Shown here: in pieces, positions 5,759-14,401 of the stretch | Layout: every line of letters starts with the position of its first letter | How positions within the stretch are numbered: position 1 is the stretch's first letter | DNA from: JAAZBV01 sp964460435 | Lineage (GTDB): Bacteria > Desulfobacterota > DSM-4660 > Desulfatiglandales > HGW-15 | NCBI GenBank assembly: GCA_964460435.1 | Contig: CAYWRH010000112.1 | Span: forward strand, 1 to 14,450 | Direction of reading: 5' to 3' | Length of the DNA: 14,450 bases | The notes under the pieces: generated by a model | What the model was told of the DNA's origin: nothing | Database searches by the model: none | The model's input: the letters and a program-made list of their open reading frames with translations, nothing else | Position numbers and translations under genes: made by a program

Positions 5759-7729
5759 CTGTTTAAAAATCCTTATATTTTCCGGGACGGCTATATGCCT
5801 TGAGGGAAATTTCTTAAGAAACATATTATCAAGCAGCTGTGTGGAAAGGATGCCCACAAGGGCCATATTCTCCCTTTCACTCAATATTTCACCCTGCCCC
5901 TTATCACATTTTTTAATAAGAGCAGACACTTTTTTGGGATCAAAGTACCCCTTTTCTATTATCATATGTTCTGATAAAAGCTCTCTTGCATATTCCGGTG
6001 ACGACTTTCCCATAAAGCAGGTTACAATCGGCGCCCTGTATGGCTGCTTGGGTCGATCAATCAATTCCTTCGGGATAATATTATGAGCCACTTTTTTCAG
6101 GATAAACTTTTCAGTCAATACATTAAGCCTGAAGCGCGATGGTATACCTGCTGCAAACTCTATTACACGATGATCCAGAAACGGGAACCTGCCTTCAACG
6201 GAGTTTCCCATAGCCATTCTGTCACCCTGGCTTGAAAGCAGATAATTGGACAAGAACAGGTTTGCCTCAATATACTGAGCCCTTGATAAGGGCGCCCATG
6301 ATTTGAAATCGTTAGGCAAAGCAGCATTGTATCTGGTAACAAAATCATCCAGTCCTTCCATTTGACTCTTAAAACCATCTGAAAAAAAGGCTTTTATGGC
6401 AGAGGTGTTGGCCCACCTGAGCAAGTGAGAGTAAGCAGGGTTCCCGGTATCTGTTAGATTTTTTTTAAAAAATGCCCTTTGAAAGGCATCTATCTTACCA
6501 TTATCAGCAAAAATATAGGGGTAAAGCTTTTTAAGGAGTAAAGGTCTTATCTCTGATTCAGGGCGTTTTGCCCAGAACCTCCTGATCCGGTCTTCCTTGA
6601 AAATATTATACCCGGCAAAAAACTCATCCGCCCCTTCACCTGTGAGCACCACCTTAAAATTATTATCCCTCACCAGCCTTGAAAGCCTGAATAGTGGAGC
6701 AGGCCCTGTTCTAAGCAGAGGCACCTCAGCATGCCAGATAATATCAGGGAAAACAGCCCCTATATCCTTGTCATAACATTTTATACTCCTGTGGTCTGTG
6801 CCAAGAGATTTAACAGCCTTTTCCTGAAATGGCGCCTCATCAAAGCGCTCATTGGAAAAACTCACAGAAAATGTCCTGAGCTCATTATTGAAATTTTTTT
6901 TAACAAGGGATGTAATCAATGTGCTATCCAGACCACCGCTCAGATAAGCGCCGACAGGCACATCGGCCCTCAGGCGGATTCGCGTTGCATCCAGAAGCAG
7001 GGCATACAGCTCTTCTACAGATTCGTTAAGCGTTTTTTGAGATTTGGATTCATTATTAAATGAAAGATCCCAGTAACGATTAATGCTCAGCCCCTGTTTT
7101 GTTAAAACAGCATAATGGGCTGGAGGAAGCTGATTGATACCCTCAAAGGCTGTATCAGGTGAAACAGGTGTCCAGCAGGTAAAGATATCAGAAAGGCTCT
7201 TAAAATTAAGTCTCCTATCTATTCGGCTATCCATAAAAATGGATTTTATCTCAGAGCCAAACACAAGGCGATGACCATTATAATGATAAAACAGGGGGTG
7301 AATGCCTACCCTGTCACGCCCCATAAGAAGGGCCTTGAGATTATGATCCCATATCGTAAATACATACTGCCCATTAAGCATATTAAGAAAGTCATGCCCA
7401 TGCTCTTCATAAAGATGAACCAGCACCTCAGTGTCTGAGGTTGTGTAAAATTTATGTCCTTTAGCCTGGAGCTCTGCACGCAGTTCAGGGTAATTAAAGA
7501 TCTCACCATTGAGTACAACCCATACTGACTTGTCTTCGTTATGGATGGGCTGATCGCCTGTATTCAGGTCAATTATGCTCAGACGCGTAGAAGCAATATT
7601 TGCAGTTCTGTCTGTATATATGCCAAAGGAGTCAGGCCCTCTGTGCCTGATGCTGCCAAGCATTCGGCCAAGGGTGGAGGTATAATCCTCACTTGAATTG
7701 TAATCTATTATTCCGGTTATTCCGCACAT
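5747..7729 (-). CDS. Asparagine synthase-like amidotransferase, exosortase-locus type
   Basis: A 660-residue class II glutamine amidotransferase fused to an asparagine-synthetase-type ligase domain. Cys2 (MCGITGI) is the N-terminal nucleophile that frees ammonia from glutamine; RHRGPD (29-34) and NGEIFNY (74-80) are further glutaminase motifs. The synthetase PP-loop is YLSGGLDST (262-270) and GEGADEFFAGYN (364-375) is the second conserved loop. Enzymes of this family in polysaccharide/exosortase loci are assumed to amidate a sugar acid rather than free aspartate; that is inference from context. Length is slightly above the E. coli-type enzyme. ATG 7729 is forced by the required Cys2; no Shine-Dalgarno is obvious upstream. 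It is the first gene after the terminator at 8046-8011 and so probably starts its own transcript. The stop codon is provided by a heptad arm. Confidence 0.9.
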   Translation of the reverse strand: MCGITGIIDYNSSEDYTSTLGRMLGSIRHRGPDSFGIYTDRTANIASTRLSIIDLNTGDQPIHNEDKSVWVVLNGEIFNYPELRAELQAKGHKFYTTSDTEVLVHLYEEHGHDFLNMLNGQYVFTIWDHNLKALLMGRDRVGIHPLFYHYNGHRLVFGSEIKSIFMDSRIDRRLNFKSLSDIFTCWTPVSPDTAFEGINQLPPAHYAVLTKQGLSINRYWDLSFNNESKSQKTLNESVEELYALLLDATRIRLRADVPVGAYLSGGLDSTLITSLVKKNFNNELRTFSVSFSNERFDEAPFQEKAVKSLGTDHRSIKCYDKDIGAVFPDIIWHAEVPLLRTGPAPLFRLSRLVRDNNFKVVLTGEGADEFFAGYNIFKEDRIRRFWAKRPESEIRPLLLKKLYPYIFADNGKIDAFQRAFFKKNLTDTGNPAYSHLLRWANTSAIKAFFSDGFKSQMEGLDDFVTRYNAALPNDFKSWAPLSRAQYIEANLFLSNYLLSSQGDRMAMGNSVEGRFPFLDHRVIEFAAGIPSRFRLNVLTEKFILKKVAHNIIPKELIDRPKQPYRAPIVTCFMGKSSPEYARELLSEHMIIEKGYFDPKKVSALIKKCDKGQGEILSERENMALVGILSTQLLDNMFLKKFPSRHIAVPENIRIFKQESA

Positions 7730-7740
7730 GGGATTTTAAA

Positions 7741-7806
7741 AGGGCTCAAGGCGCAGGGCGCAAGGTTTAGGGTTTTAGAGGCAAAGGGCATAGCGCAGAG
7801 AGCAAG
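7741..7806. repeat. Heptad repeats upstream of the amidotransferase gene
   Basis: Plus-strand heptads of the left-arm type, including GGCGCAG, GGCGCAA, GGCAAAG, GGCATAG and CGCAGAG, with a drifted part around GGTTTAGGGTTTTAG. A partner arm is only faintly visible downstream (GCTCTTT, ACATTCT, GCCTATA at about 7814-7834). This lies in the 315-base gap between the two gene blocks (7730-8044), which contains no gene that I can support. The gap also holds an AT-rich heptad cluster and a terminator, listed separately. Confidence 0.6.
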
Positions 7807-7867
7807 ATTAAAAGCTCTTTACATTCTGCCTATAAACGATACAGCTCCGCCCTTTGAGTTACATAGT

Positions 7868-7988
7868 TAGGCTGTAGACTTTAGATTATAGGTTATGAGT
7901 TATATGTATGCTATTGACTATAGGCTTAAGGCTGTTAGCATTTTAAAAACTCTTCCTGAAAACCTAAAAGCTAAAACCTAACTTAATA
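7868..7988. repeat. AT-rich heptad variant, inverted pair
   Basis: A second, AT-rich form of 7-base periodicity. On the left, from 7875: TAGACTT, TAGATTA, TAGGTTA, TGAGTTA, then more degenerate units to about 7944. On the right, 7961-7988: AACCTAA, AAGCTAA, AACCTAA, CTTAATA, the reverse complement theme of the left side. So the inverted arrangement of the GC-rich clusters is repeated with a different consensus. A perfect TATAAT on the minus strand (7890-7885) falls inside the left part but has no matching -35 box and may be a chance product of the repeat. Confidence 0.5.
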
Positions 7989-8010
7989 AAACGCCCACAG
8001 TCTAATATAC

Positions 8011-8046
8011 TAAAAACCTGAAACCGTTTCTTTCAGAAATGGTTTC
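8011..8046 (-). terminator. Rho-independent terminator after the sugar transferase
   Basis: In the minus-strand transcript a 12-base stem (GAAACCATTTCT with AGAAACGGTTTC, one G-U pair) closes a 3-base loop GAA and is followed after three bases by TTTTTAG. The stem starts within the stop codon of the sugar transferase gene (TGA at 8047-8045). It marks the end of the first gene block, and the following genes should need their own promoter in the gap to 7729, unless read-through is substantial. Confidence 0.72.
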
Positions 8047-9442
8047 ACCTTGCTCCTCTTCCTAACAGCATGATCTTTACGGTATGAAATATTATCGTAA
8101 GATCAAAGGCAAAGGATAAATTTTTTATATAATATAGATCATATTTTAATTTTTCCAGGGCATCTTTTTCTGTTGAGCCATATGGATACTTTATCTGCGC
8201 CCAGCCGGTTACACCCGGTTTCACACTGAATCTCTCATTATAATAGGGAACAGACTTTAGTAGCTGATCTATAAAAAACCTTCTCTCAGGCCTTGGCCCC
8301 ACAAATGACATCTCCCCCCTGAACACATTCCATAACTGTGGGAGTTCATCTATCCTGAGCTTTCTCATTATTTTACCCACTTTAGTCACCCTGGGGTCAT
8401 CTTCCTCTGCCCAGACTGGCCCGCTTATCTTTTCCGCATCTGTTCGCATGGATCTGAATTTGTAAAGTATAAACGGCACACCATTCTCACCCACCCTCTC
8501 CTGTGAAAAAAGGGCAGGGCCTTTTGACTCTGATTTAATTATAACTGCAACAAGGGCTAAAAATGGCAAAAGCAATACAAGCAGAATAATTGACAATATA
8601 AAATCACAGAGCCTTTTAATAAACCGGGTGACCTTTGATTTCTGAAAGCCTTCTGAAAAGATAAGCCAGCTTGGGTTGATCTTTTCAACAAGTAATTTTT
8701 CCGCAATTTTTTCATAAAAACTTTCACCATCAATTATCTTTATACCCTTCACCTTGCAGTTGAGTAACTCCCTGTATGGCATTATGCCCCTTTTCTGATC
8801 AAGGGCCACAATAACAGTAGAGGCATTTTCCTTTGCTACAAGTTCACACAGATCTTCAAACCCCTGCTTTACCGGGATTTTTAGTGGCAGTTCACATGTA
8901 TCCTGATGATTATTCTGGCAAATGGCCAGGACTATGTTATACCCGATATCCCGCCTGATTTTTAGCTCCTCTAGTAGATTACATGCCAACTCGCCTGTTC
9001 CCAGTAATATAGTCCTTTCAGTAAAAAGACGCTTTTTTACTACTATATAATATAGAAATCTCCAGGATAGCAGGAAAAAAAGTAGAAAAATCAGACTGAT
9101 AAAAAATATCCACTGACCAATAACCATATCAGGCCAGATAAAGTATATAATTGCCAGGGTAATAGATGTTATGCCAACCGCCTGGATAAGTCTTGCAGCA
9201 AGGTCTATTTTATTATCTGTTGCCTTGATTTCATAAAGGTCATTAAAGTAGAGGCTCAACTGTGTGACAATAGTAACAAGCAAAAGCTTTGGCCATACTA
9301 TTACAAGGGTATCCACAAAGCCTATGCCCCTTCCGAGTGATATGTAGGTTGCCAGCAGGGCTGCCAGAAAAATCAAGACCCCTTCGCCAAGTATAAAAAC
9401 AAGTTTGTGAAAGGAAATATATTGGTTAAATAATTTAATCAT
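8045..9442 (-). CDS. Undecaprenyl-phosphate sugar-phosphotransferase (EpsB/WcaJ type)
   Basis: A 465-residue membrane enzyme that starts polysaccharide synthesis by moving a sugar-1-phosphate from a nucleotide sugar onto undecaprenyl phosphate. The N-terminal half has about four to five membrane segments (residues 12-130), followed by a nucleotide-binding-like domain (about 143-262, starting at TILLGTGELACNLLEEL). The next membrane segment is at 280-303, and the catalytic bacterial sugar transferase domain carries KFRSMRTDAE (328-337), DELPQLWNV (365-373) and VGPRPER (381-387). The C-terminal GRGAR ending is common in the PEP-CTERM-associated EpsB-like branch. It begins 17 bases after the tyrosine kinase gene and is the last gene of its block, ending in a hairpin terminator. 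The sugar (often glucose or galactose) cannot be told from sequence. Confidence 0.92.
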   Translation of the reverse strand: MIKLFNQYISFHKLVFILGEGVLIFLAALLATYISLGRGIGFVDTLVIVWPKLLLVTIVTQLSLYFNDLYEIKATDNKIDLAARLIQAVGITSITLAIIYFIWPDMVIGQWIFFISLIFLLFFLLSWRFLYYIVVKKRLFTERTILLGTGELACNLLEELKIRRDIGYNIVLAICQNNHQDTCELPLKIPVKQGFEDLCELVAKENASTVIVALDQKRGIMPYRELLNCKVKGIKIIDGESFYEKIAEKLLVEKINPSWLIFSEGFQKSKVTRFIKRLCDFILSIILLVLLLPFLALVAVIIKSESKGPALFSQERVGENGVPFILYKFRSMRTDAEKISGPVWAEEDDPRVTKVGKIMRKLRIDELPQLWNVFRGEMSFVGPRPERRFFIDQLLKSVPYYNERFSVKPGVTGWAQIKYPYGSTEKDALEKLKYDLYYIKNLSFAFDLTIIFHTVKIMLLGRGAR

Positions 9443-9459
9443 TATTAATCAGCCTGTTA

Positions 9460-10287
9460 CTATTCCTGCCTTACATAATAATTCTTATAATAATCTCCAT
9501 ATGGCTTAAGATGCTGCTCATAACCATTAAATACTATCCCGATAATCTTGTTTCTCTCTATCTTTTCAAGGTTTTTCTTTACCGTTTCCTTAGGGGTTTT
9601 CCCTGATCTGACCACAAACAACACTCCATCCACATGATTGGAGAGAATATTAGCCTCAGAGGTAACCCCAAGGGGGGCGGCATCAACAATTATAAAACGA
9701 TCCTCATATCTGTTTCTAACCTCAATCAGGAAATCCTTCATCTCATTGGATGAAAGGAGTTCAGAGGGCTTTTTAATTGCCTTCCCTGCCGGCAGCAATG
9801 TAAGTTTTTCTATGCCGGTCTTTAAAAGCAGTTGATTCATTGGCATTTTATCCAGCAGATAATTACTGAGCCCCATACTGTTTTCACAATTGACCATCTT
9901 GTGCAGATCAGGTTTTCTTAAGTCACAATCAACCATCAATACAAATTCATTTATCCCCTGTGCAATGGTCACTGCGAGATTTGCCGCAACAAAGGTTTTG
10001 CCCTCGCCCGGGAAAACACTGGTCACCATGATCACCCTGTTCCGCCTGCCATCCTTTGGAAATAGTATCTGAGCCCTCAGGGTCTTGAAATTTTCAGCAT
10101 CAATAGACCCTGGCTGAGTAAGTACAACAAGCTTGGGATTATATTTGGCATTAACCTGCTGTAACTTGAATGTCTCATTAATCCCTTTAGATGTGCTTCT
10201 CCGACCTTCATCAATTGTCTTAAACTGATTGGAGACAACTATATTCTCTTTTTTCTGTTTTTCGAGGGCATCAAATATCTTTCCCAA
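9460..10287 (-). CDS. Exosortase-locus tyrosine autokinase (CpsD/Wzc cytoplasmic domain type)
   Basis: A 275-residue cytoplasmic BY-kinase that works with the separately encoded Wzz-type membrane protein to control polymer length and export through autophosphorylation. It has Walker A PGEGKT (93-98), Walker A' VMVD-type LMVDCDLRKP (117-126) and a Walker B-like FIIVDAAPLG (198-207). The C-terminal tyrosine cluster (YGDYYKNYYV, 263-272) is the expected phosphorylation tail. The Walker B segment reads VDAAP where relatives usually read D-S/T-P-P; the key aspartate remains. The start is TTG at 10287: MGKIFDALEK is the usual N-terminus in this group and AGGGG lies 7 bases upstream. It is 17 bases downstream of the ATPase gene, hence co-transcribed. 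Confidence 0.88.
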   Translation of the reverse strand: MGKIFDALEKQKKENIVVSNQFKTIDEGRRSTSKGINETFKLQQVNAKYNPKLVVLTQPGSIDAENFKTLRAQILFPKDGRRNRVIMVTSVFPGEGKTFVAANLAVTIAQGINEFVLMVDCDLRKPDLHKMVNCENSMGLSNYLLDKMPMNQLLLKTGIEKLTLLPAGKAIKKPSELLSSNEMKDFLIEVRNRYEDRFIIVDAAPLGVTSEANILSNHVDGVLFVVRSGKTPKETVKKNLEKIERNKIIGIVFNGYEQHLKPYGDYYKNYYVRQE

Positions 10288-10304
10288 GGTTTTCCCCTAT
10301 ATAG

Positions 10305-11423
10305 TTACCTTTCTTCTTGCTCTATTTTATTTCCATCAACAGCATTATCTTTCAGCTTTAAGGCTTTTAGTATCTGCCGCTGATTCTCTTCCATGCCTGT
10401 TTTTAATAATTGAAACTCTTCCTTTAATGTCTTTATATCAGATTCCACTGCAACCTGTTGTGACCTCAGAAAATAGGCAGATCCTGCTAAAATGAGAACA
10501 AAAATAAGTATCACAGAGATTCCTGCCAGCCATTTCCAATAACCGGAAGAGATGGTTATCCGGTTTATATCATTATCAATTCTATCAACCAACTCTATAT
10601 CGTATTTTGGAGCCTCATATTTAGTTTCAAGATAGCATTCCTTCACCATTTCAGGGGTTAATTTTTTAGTATTTCTTGAATAACCGGAAAGCAAAAGGTT
10701 ATCTGCAAGTACATTAATGGCCCTGGGATACCCGTTTGAATAAAAATGTAATGCCTTAATAACCTCTTTACTAAATAGCCTCCTGCTATCCTTTGCCCCT
10801 GCCAGCTCAAGCCTTTTATAGACATACTCGCCTGTGCCGTTTTCATCCAGGGGGCGAATATGATAACTTATGCCTATTCTCTGACGAAGCGGCCTGCACC
10901 TGGGTTCATTCAATATGGTATTGAATTCAGGTTGACCAACAAGAAAGATATTTAATAGCTTTTCATCGCCATTTTCCATGTTGGATAATAACCTTATCTC
11001 CTCTAGCAGCTCAAATGAAAGGTTTTGCGCCTCATCTATTATCAATACAAAGTTAATACGCTTCTTCTGGCATTCTTTTAAATAATTTTCAAACCAGATC
11101 AGTAGATCACCCTTGGTCTTGAATTGAAAGCGTCTTTTTAAAACCGAATAGGCAAGGTATTTTAAAAAATCCTTTGGTGAGACCATGGGGTTTGAAAGAT
11201 GCACATATTGTACACTCTCATCAAGGTTATCGAGGAGGGCATGAACCATGGTTGTTTTACCGGTCCCTACCTCACCAGTAAGAAGAATAAACCCCTTTTT
11301 CTCTGTAACACCATAGGTTAAAAGGGCTAATGCCTCTTTATGAATCTCACCAAGGTATAAAAACCTTGAGGATGGTGTTAGCTCAAAGGGCTTTTCATTA
11401 AGTTCATAAAATGAAGTATACAT
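10305..11423 (-). CDS. ExeA/GspA-like AAA ATPase with C-terminal membrane anchor, exosortase-locus type
   Basis: A 372-residue protein. The AAA module (about 1-270) opens with YTSFYELNEKPFELTPSSRF, typical of the ExeA-like group found in polysaccharide/PEP-CTERM loci, and has Walker A GEVGTGKTT (50-58) and Walker B VLIIDEAQNL (126-135). The C-terminal part has one membrane segment (about 299-319) followed by a predicted coiled coil (about 325-357) and a charged tail. Members of this family are thought to energise assembly of export structures; the role in exopolysaccharide loci is not settled. The membrane and coiled-coil extension makes it longer than minimal family members and would place the ATPase at the inner membrane with its tail in the periplasm. 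The ATG at 11423 has only a weak AAAGAAA upstream. It sits between chain-length and kinase genes. Confidence 0.88.
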   Translation of the reverse strand: MYTSFYELNEKPFELTPSSRFLYLGEIHKEALALLTYGVTEKKGFILLTGEVGTGKTTMVHALLDNLDESVQYVHLSNPMVSPKDFLKYLAYSVLKRRFQFKTKGDLLIWFENYLKECQKKRINFVLIIDEAQNLSFELLEEIRLLSNMENGDEKLLNIFLVGQPEFNTILNEPRCRPLRQRIGISYHIRPLDENGTGEYVYKRLELAGAKDSRRLFSKEVIKALHFYSNGYPRAINVLADNLLLSGYSRNTKKLTPEMVKECYLETKYEAPKYDIELVDRIDNDINRITISSGYWKWLAGISVILIFVLILAGSAYFLRSQQVAVESDIKTLKEEFQLLKTGMEENQRQILKALKLKDNAVDGNKIEQEER

Positions 11424-11480
11424 ATTTCTTTATAATGCTTCCATTAATTCTGAGATGTCCTCAATAATAGGCCTCTAAAA

Positions 11481-13064
11481 TCAAGCAACGCCAACTTTAG
11501 TAAACAGGTCTCGGATGAAATCCACTGTTTCATTAAAACCCTTTATTGTTATTACTACAGCAATAATCGCCATACAATAAACTGCAATCATGGAGCTTGC
11601 GATAATTATTCTCCGCTTTCTCCTTGCTTTAATCTCCTGTTCTGTAAAAAGATATGGAAGGCAAACAAGGACCGGAAAACCCAGCTCCTTTTCTGCATCA
11701 TCAGGTGACCTGTATGATGAATCAAGCATTTCCACAAGATAGGCCATGCCGCAACCAATTCCCAGCCCAAGGCCGATTATCAGTAACATCAGTTTTTGCA
11801 TATTGGGTTTAACAGGTTTTAATGGTATCTGGGCCGGGTCAATCACCCTAAACTGTTCACCTTTCTGTTTTCTCTCCAGATTAACAGATATTTCAGCCTC
11901 ATATTTTCTGTCCAGCATTGACTGATATGAATTCTTAAGATTCTCGTAATCCCTGTTCAGGGATACCAGTTCCTGTTCCCTTTTTGGAGTCTCCTCAATC
12001 TTGGTTTCATAATAATTTATCTTGTTGGTGACCTTCTGTATCTCTGCCTTTAGTCCATTTATTTCAATCTGAACATCATTCAATTGTACATTAAAGGTAT
12101 GATTTCCACTCACAGGTTCAGCTCCTGCTTCCGGCACAGACTCTCCAGTTGTTGAAGATGATGCCATCTGCGATTCAAGGGTTTCGATCCGCTTTTTAAG
12201 ATCAATAATATCAGGATGATTATCAGTATACCTTGATTGCAGGGTTTTAAGCTCATTCTTAAGCCGCTCCAGTTCATTTGCTGCATTTTGCCGCGGGGTT
12301 AACAGGTAACTGCTGCGACTGGCTTCATCAGGTTCTGTTGTAACAACCCCCTGCTGCAGAATAAGCTTGCGGTTTTCAGCGGCCCTCAGATTACTGTTTA
12401 ACTGGTCAAGCTGTAATTGTAGCCTTTCAAGCATCCTCAAATTAGTGTCCCGCTCTTCAGGAAGCCCGCCTCTGTATTTTTCCTTGTATTCCTTTACCAG
12501 CTCTTCCTTTTCCTGGAGCTGCTTTCTTTTTGATTCGAGATCTTCATCCAAAAAATCCAAGGTGCCTATTGCCTGAGATTCCCTTAATTTTAGATTTTCT
12601 GTAATAAAATTGGATGCAAGCGCATTTGTTACCTGCATAACTTTGCGTGGGTCTTTACCCTGAAAGGAAATAGAAAAGGCATTACCACCTCCGCTTCCAG
12701 AACGTGCAGCAACATCAATCTTGATATTTTTAATCAGCAGGGCAACCTTTTCTTCAACCAGCATCTTCTTCTCATCATCATAAAGCTGATGATCTGTAAT
12801 TATCTTTTCACAGTTTGTCCGGCTTGTAACCTGCTGCGTAATTGTCCGAAGTCTATCCTCTGTGCTGGTACTAACGATCGAACGTACATAATCCTCAGGG
12901 ACCTTCTGCTCCTGGACAAGGATAAGGGTCTTTGCCTCATATATTTTTGGGGTCCATAACAGATAGGCAAACCCTCCAAGAAGTACTAGCATAAATGGAA
13001 TCACTATCCAGTATTTCCTGCGCAGGGCCATTTCTATATATTTTTTAATATCAAAGTTTTCCAT
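11481..13064 (-). CDS. Wzz/GNVR polysaccharide chain-length determinant, exosortase-locus type
   Basis: A 527-residue inner-membrane co-polymerase. An N-terminal Wzz domain begins at DIKKYIEMALRRKYW with membrane segment 1 at about 19-37. Next comes a long periplasmic coiled-coil region (about 165-400, with the YTDNHPD motif), then the C-terminal signature PVKPNM (from about 417) running into membrane segment 2 (424-444). It continues past the LGFPVL segment to an additional third hydrophobic segment (about 486-508) and a short tail. It sets polymer length together with the tyrosine kinase encoded two genes downstream, which supplies the kinase part lacking here. I chose ATG 13064, which has AAGG five bases upstream; an in-frame TTG at 13076 would add four residues but lacks a ribosome-binding site. 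The intergenic gap upstream holds a heptad cluster. Confidence 0.9.
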   Translation of the reverse strand: MENFDIKKYIEMALRRKYWIVIPFMLVLLGGFAYLLWTPKIYEAKTLILVQEQKVPEDYVRSIVSTSTEDRLRTITQQVTSRTNCEKIITDHQLYDDEKKMLVEEKVALLIKNIKIDVAARSGSGGGNAFSISFQGKDPRKVMQVTNALASNFITENLKLRESQAIGTLDFLDEDLESKRKQLQEKEELVKEYKEKYRGGLPEERDTNLRMLERLQLQLDQLNSNLRAAENRKLILQQGVVTTEPDEASRSSYLLTPRQNAANELERLKNELKTLQSRYTDNHPDIIDLKKRIETLESQMASSSTTGESVPEAGAEPVSGNHTFNVQLNDVQIEINGLKAEIQKVTNKINYYETKIEETPKREQELVSLNRDYENLKNSYQSMLDRKYEAEISVNLERKQKGEQFRVIDPAQIPLKPVKPNMQKLMLLIIGLGLGIGCGMAYLVEMLDSSYRSPDDAEKELGFPVLVCLPYLFTEQEIKARRKRRIIIASSMIAVYCMAIIAVVITIKGFNETVDFIRDLFTKVGVA

Positions 13065-13084
13065 ATCTACCTTCAATTGGCGTT

Positions 13085-13134
13085 GAGCAAAGTGATTTAA
13101 CTCTCTGCGTCATGCTCTGTGCGCTATGCGCTTC
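13085..13134. repeat. Heptad repeat cluster between barrel protein and chain-length gene
   Basis: A long right-type arm at 13101-13134 (CTCTCTG, CGTCATG, CTCTGTG, CGCTATG, CGCTTCA) and only a trace of a left arm (GAGCAAAG at 13085-13092). This is the only heptad cluster inside the first gene block. It abuts the stop codon of the barrel protein gene (TGA 13135-13133). The other gaps of this block, of 17 to 57 bases, have none. Confidence 0.68.
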
Positions 13135-14401
13135 ACCTATACGGTCTGCTCCATCTCAAACTAAACATCACCCTGTTCACAAGGTAATCATCTATGTCAA
13201 AGTCATCATCCCTGACAGAACATGTATAATTCAGAGACATTGAATAATACCTCAAGAATGCCCAGCTCCATCCGTAACCAGCTTCCACTGTCTTTGATTT
13301 TCTTGAATCTTCATCCTTGTCCTGTCTGTATGAGAGAGATAAATTGTTCATTAAATTTTGTGTTACCTGATAATTGAAAGAAGAGGTCACACTCTGATAT
13401 TTTGTAAAGCCTCTGTTTTCCGCTTCAAGATAAGCCTCACTCCACCCGCTGCTGCCGTTAATATTAAAAGAGCCGCGGTTAAATCTTTTGGTAAGGGAGA
13501 TATCGGCATTTAAACCATCATCCTCTTCATCCAAATCATTTTTTCTGAGAAAATACCCGGCAGATATACTATAGGACAAATCCTGAGAGAGGATTTTTTC
13601 AAGACCAAGGGTTCCTTCATACACCTCATAATCAATTGTGCTGCCTTTAAAATCCCTGTTTGTAAAATCATAATGCATAAAAAAGGTGGACTGGGGGTTA
13701 TACCTGTACCTGTAACCAATACCCTGGGTCAATCCCGAATAATCATCTTCAGGTTCAGTTAGAGAGGTATCTTCCCTTGTGAATTCTGCGCGGGTGTACC
13801 CTGCATTAAGTTCAAGACCATGTTTCACATTAAACCAGTATAAATAACTGGCATATGGGCTTTCTTCTGTTCCGTCATCAACAGTTGTATCATCATTTGA
13901 TAGCCAGGAGTGGTTATATCCTACTTCAAACAGGTTTGAAGGGCCAAAACTGTATCTCATGCTCACATCGCCATTGTTACGCTGATAGGATTCCCTTGTT
14001 CTCCTCACACCAATAATATTTTCCGTCTCTTCAAGCGGCTCTTCAGATTTTATATAGGTATCAGAAAGCCTGAATTCAAGGTTTTGAGTTAATGCCTGAC
14101 TGAATATCATTGATGCTGATTGTCTCACTGTATCGTTTTCATCTCTTTCTTTATATCGAACAATTGATGGTGAATAATTAAGGGAAAAATTGTTTTTCTG
14201 AGAGGTAATATTTAAGGCCACCCCCGGGGTAGCCGTAAAAATCCAGTCGCTTTGTTCATCACTGTAATCCAGATCAATATTATCATCATATAATGACCCT
14301 AATGAGAGGGAGGGGGTAATTTCCATCTGGTAACCGGCAAATACAGAACTGTAGTTCATTAATATTGCGAGAGAGATATATATAATAAATTTTTTAACCA
14401 T
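13133..14401 (-). CDS. Outer-membrane beta-barrel protein, exosortase/EPS-locus type
   Basis: A 422-residue exported protein. An N-terminal signal peptide (charged VKK, hydrophobic core to about residue 18, likely cleavage after SSVFA at 22) precedes a chain rich in alternating polar and hydrophobic residues with many aromatic-ended strands and Asp/Glu-rich turns. This pattern is typical of a transmembrane beta-barrel. Proteins of this kind are regular members of PEP-CTERM/exosortase polysaccharide clusters next to the Wzz gene; they may provide an outer-membrane passage or anchor, but no function has been established that I can name. The C-terminus ends SLRWSRPYR and lacks the classical terminal phenylalanine, which lowers confidence in the exact barrel end but not in the class. 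ATG 14401 has GAGGAC eight bases upstream. Nothing recognisable is visible in the remaining 49 bases to the window edge. Confidence 0.8.
   Translation of the reverse strand: MVKKFIIYISLAILMNYSSVFAGYQMEITPSLSLGSLYDDNIDLDYSDEQSDWIFTATPGVALNITSQKNNFSLNYSPSIVRYKERDENDTVRQSASMIFSQALTQNLEFRLSDTYIKSEEPLEETENIIGVRRTRESYQRNNGDVSMRYSFGPSNLFEVGYNHSWLSNDDTTVDDGTEESPYASYLYWFNVKHGLELNAGYTRAEFTREDTSLTEPEDDYSGLTQGIGYRYRYNPQSTFFMHYDFTNRDFKGSTIDYEVYEGTLGLEKILSQDLSYSISAGYFLRKNDLDEEDDGLNADISLTKRFNRGSFNINGSSGWSEAYLEAENRGFTKYQSVTSSFNYQVTQNLMNNLSLSYRQDKDEDSRKSKTVEAGYGWSWAFLRYYSMSLNYTCSVRDDDFDIDDYLVNRVMFSLRWSRPYR

Noticed and set aside
7885..7890. Perfect TATAAT as a promoter for the AsnB-like gene block
   Set aside because: No acceptable -35 element at 16-18 bases, and the hexamer lies in an AT-rich heptad run where such matches are expected by chance. 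A promoter must exist somewhere in the gap, but I cannot place it.
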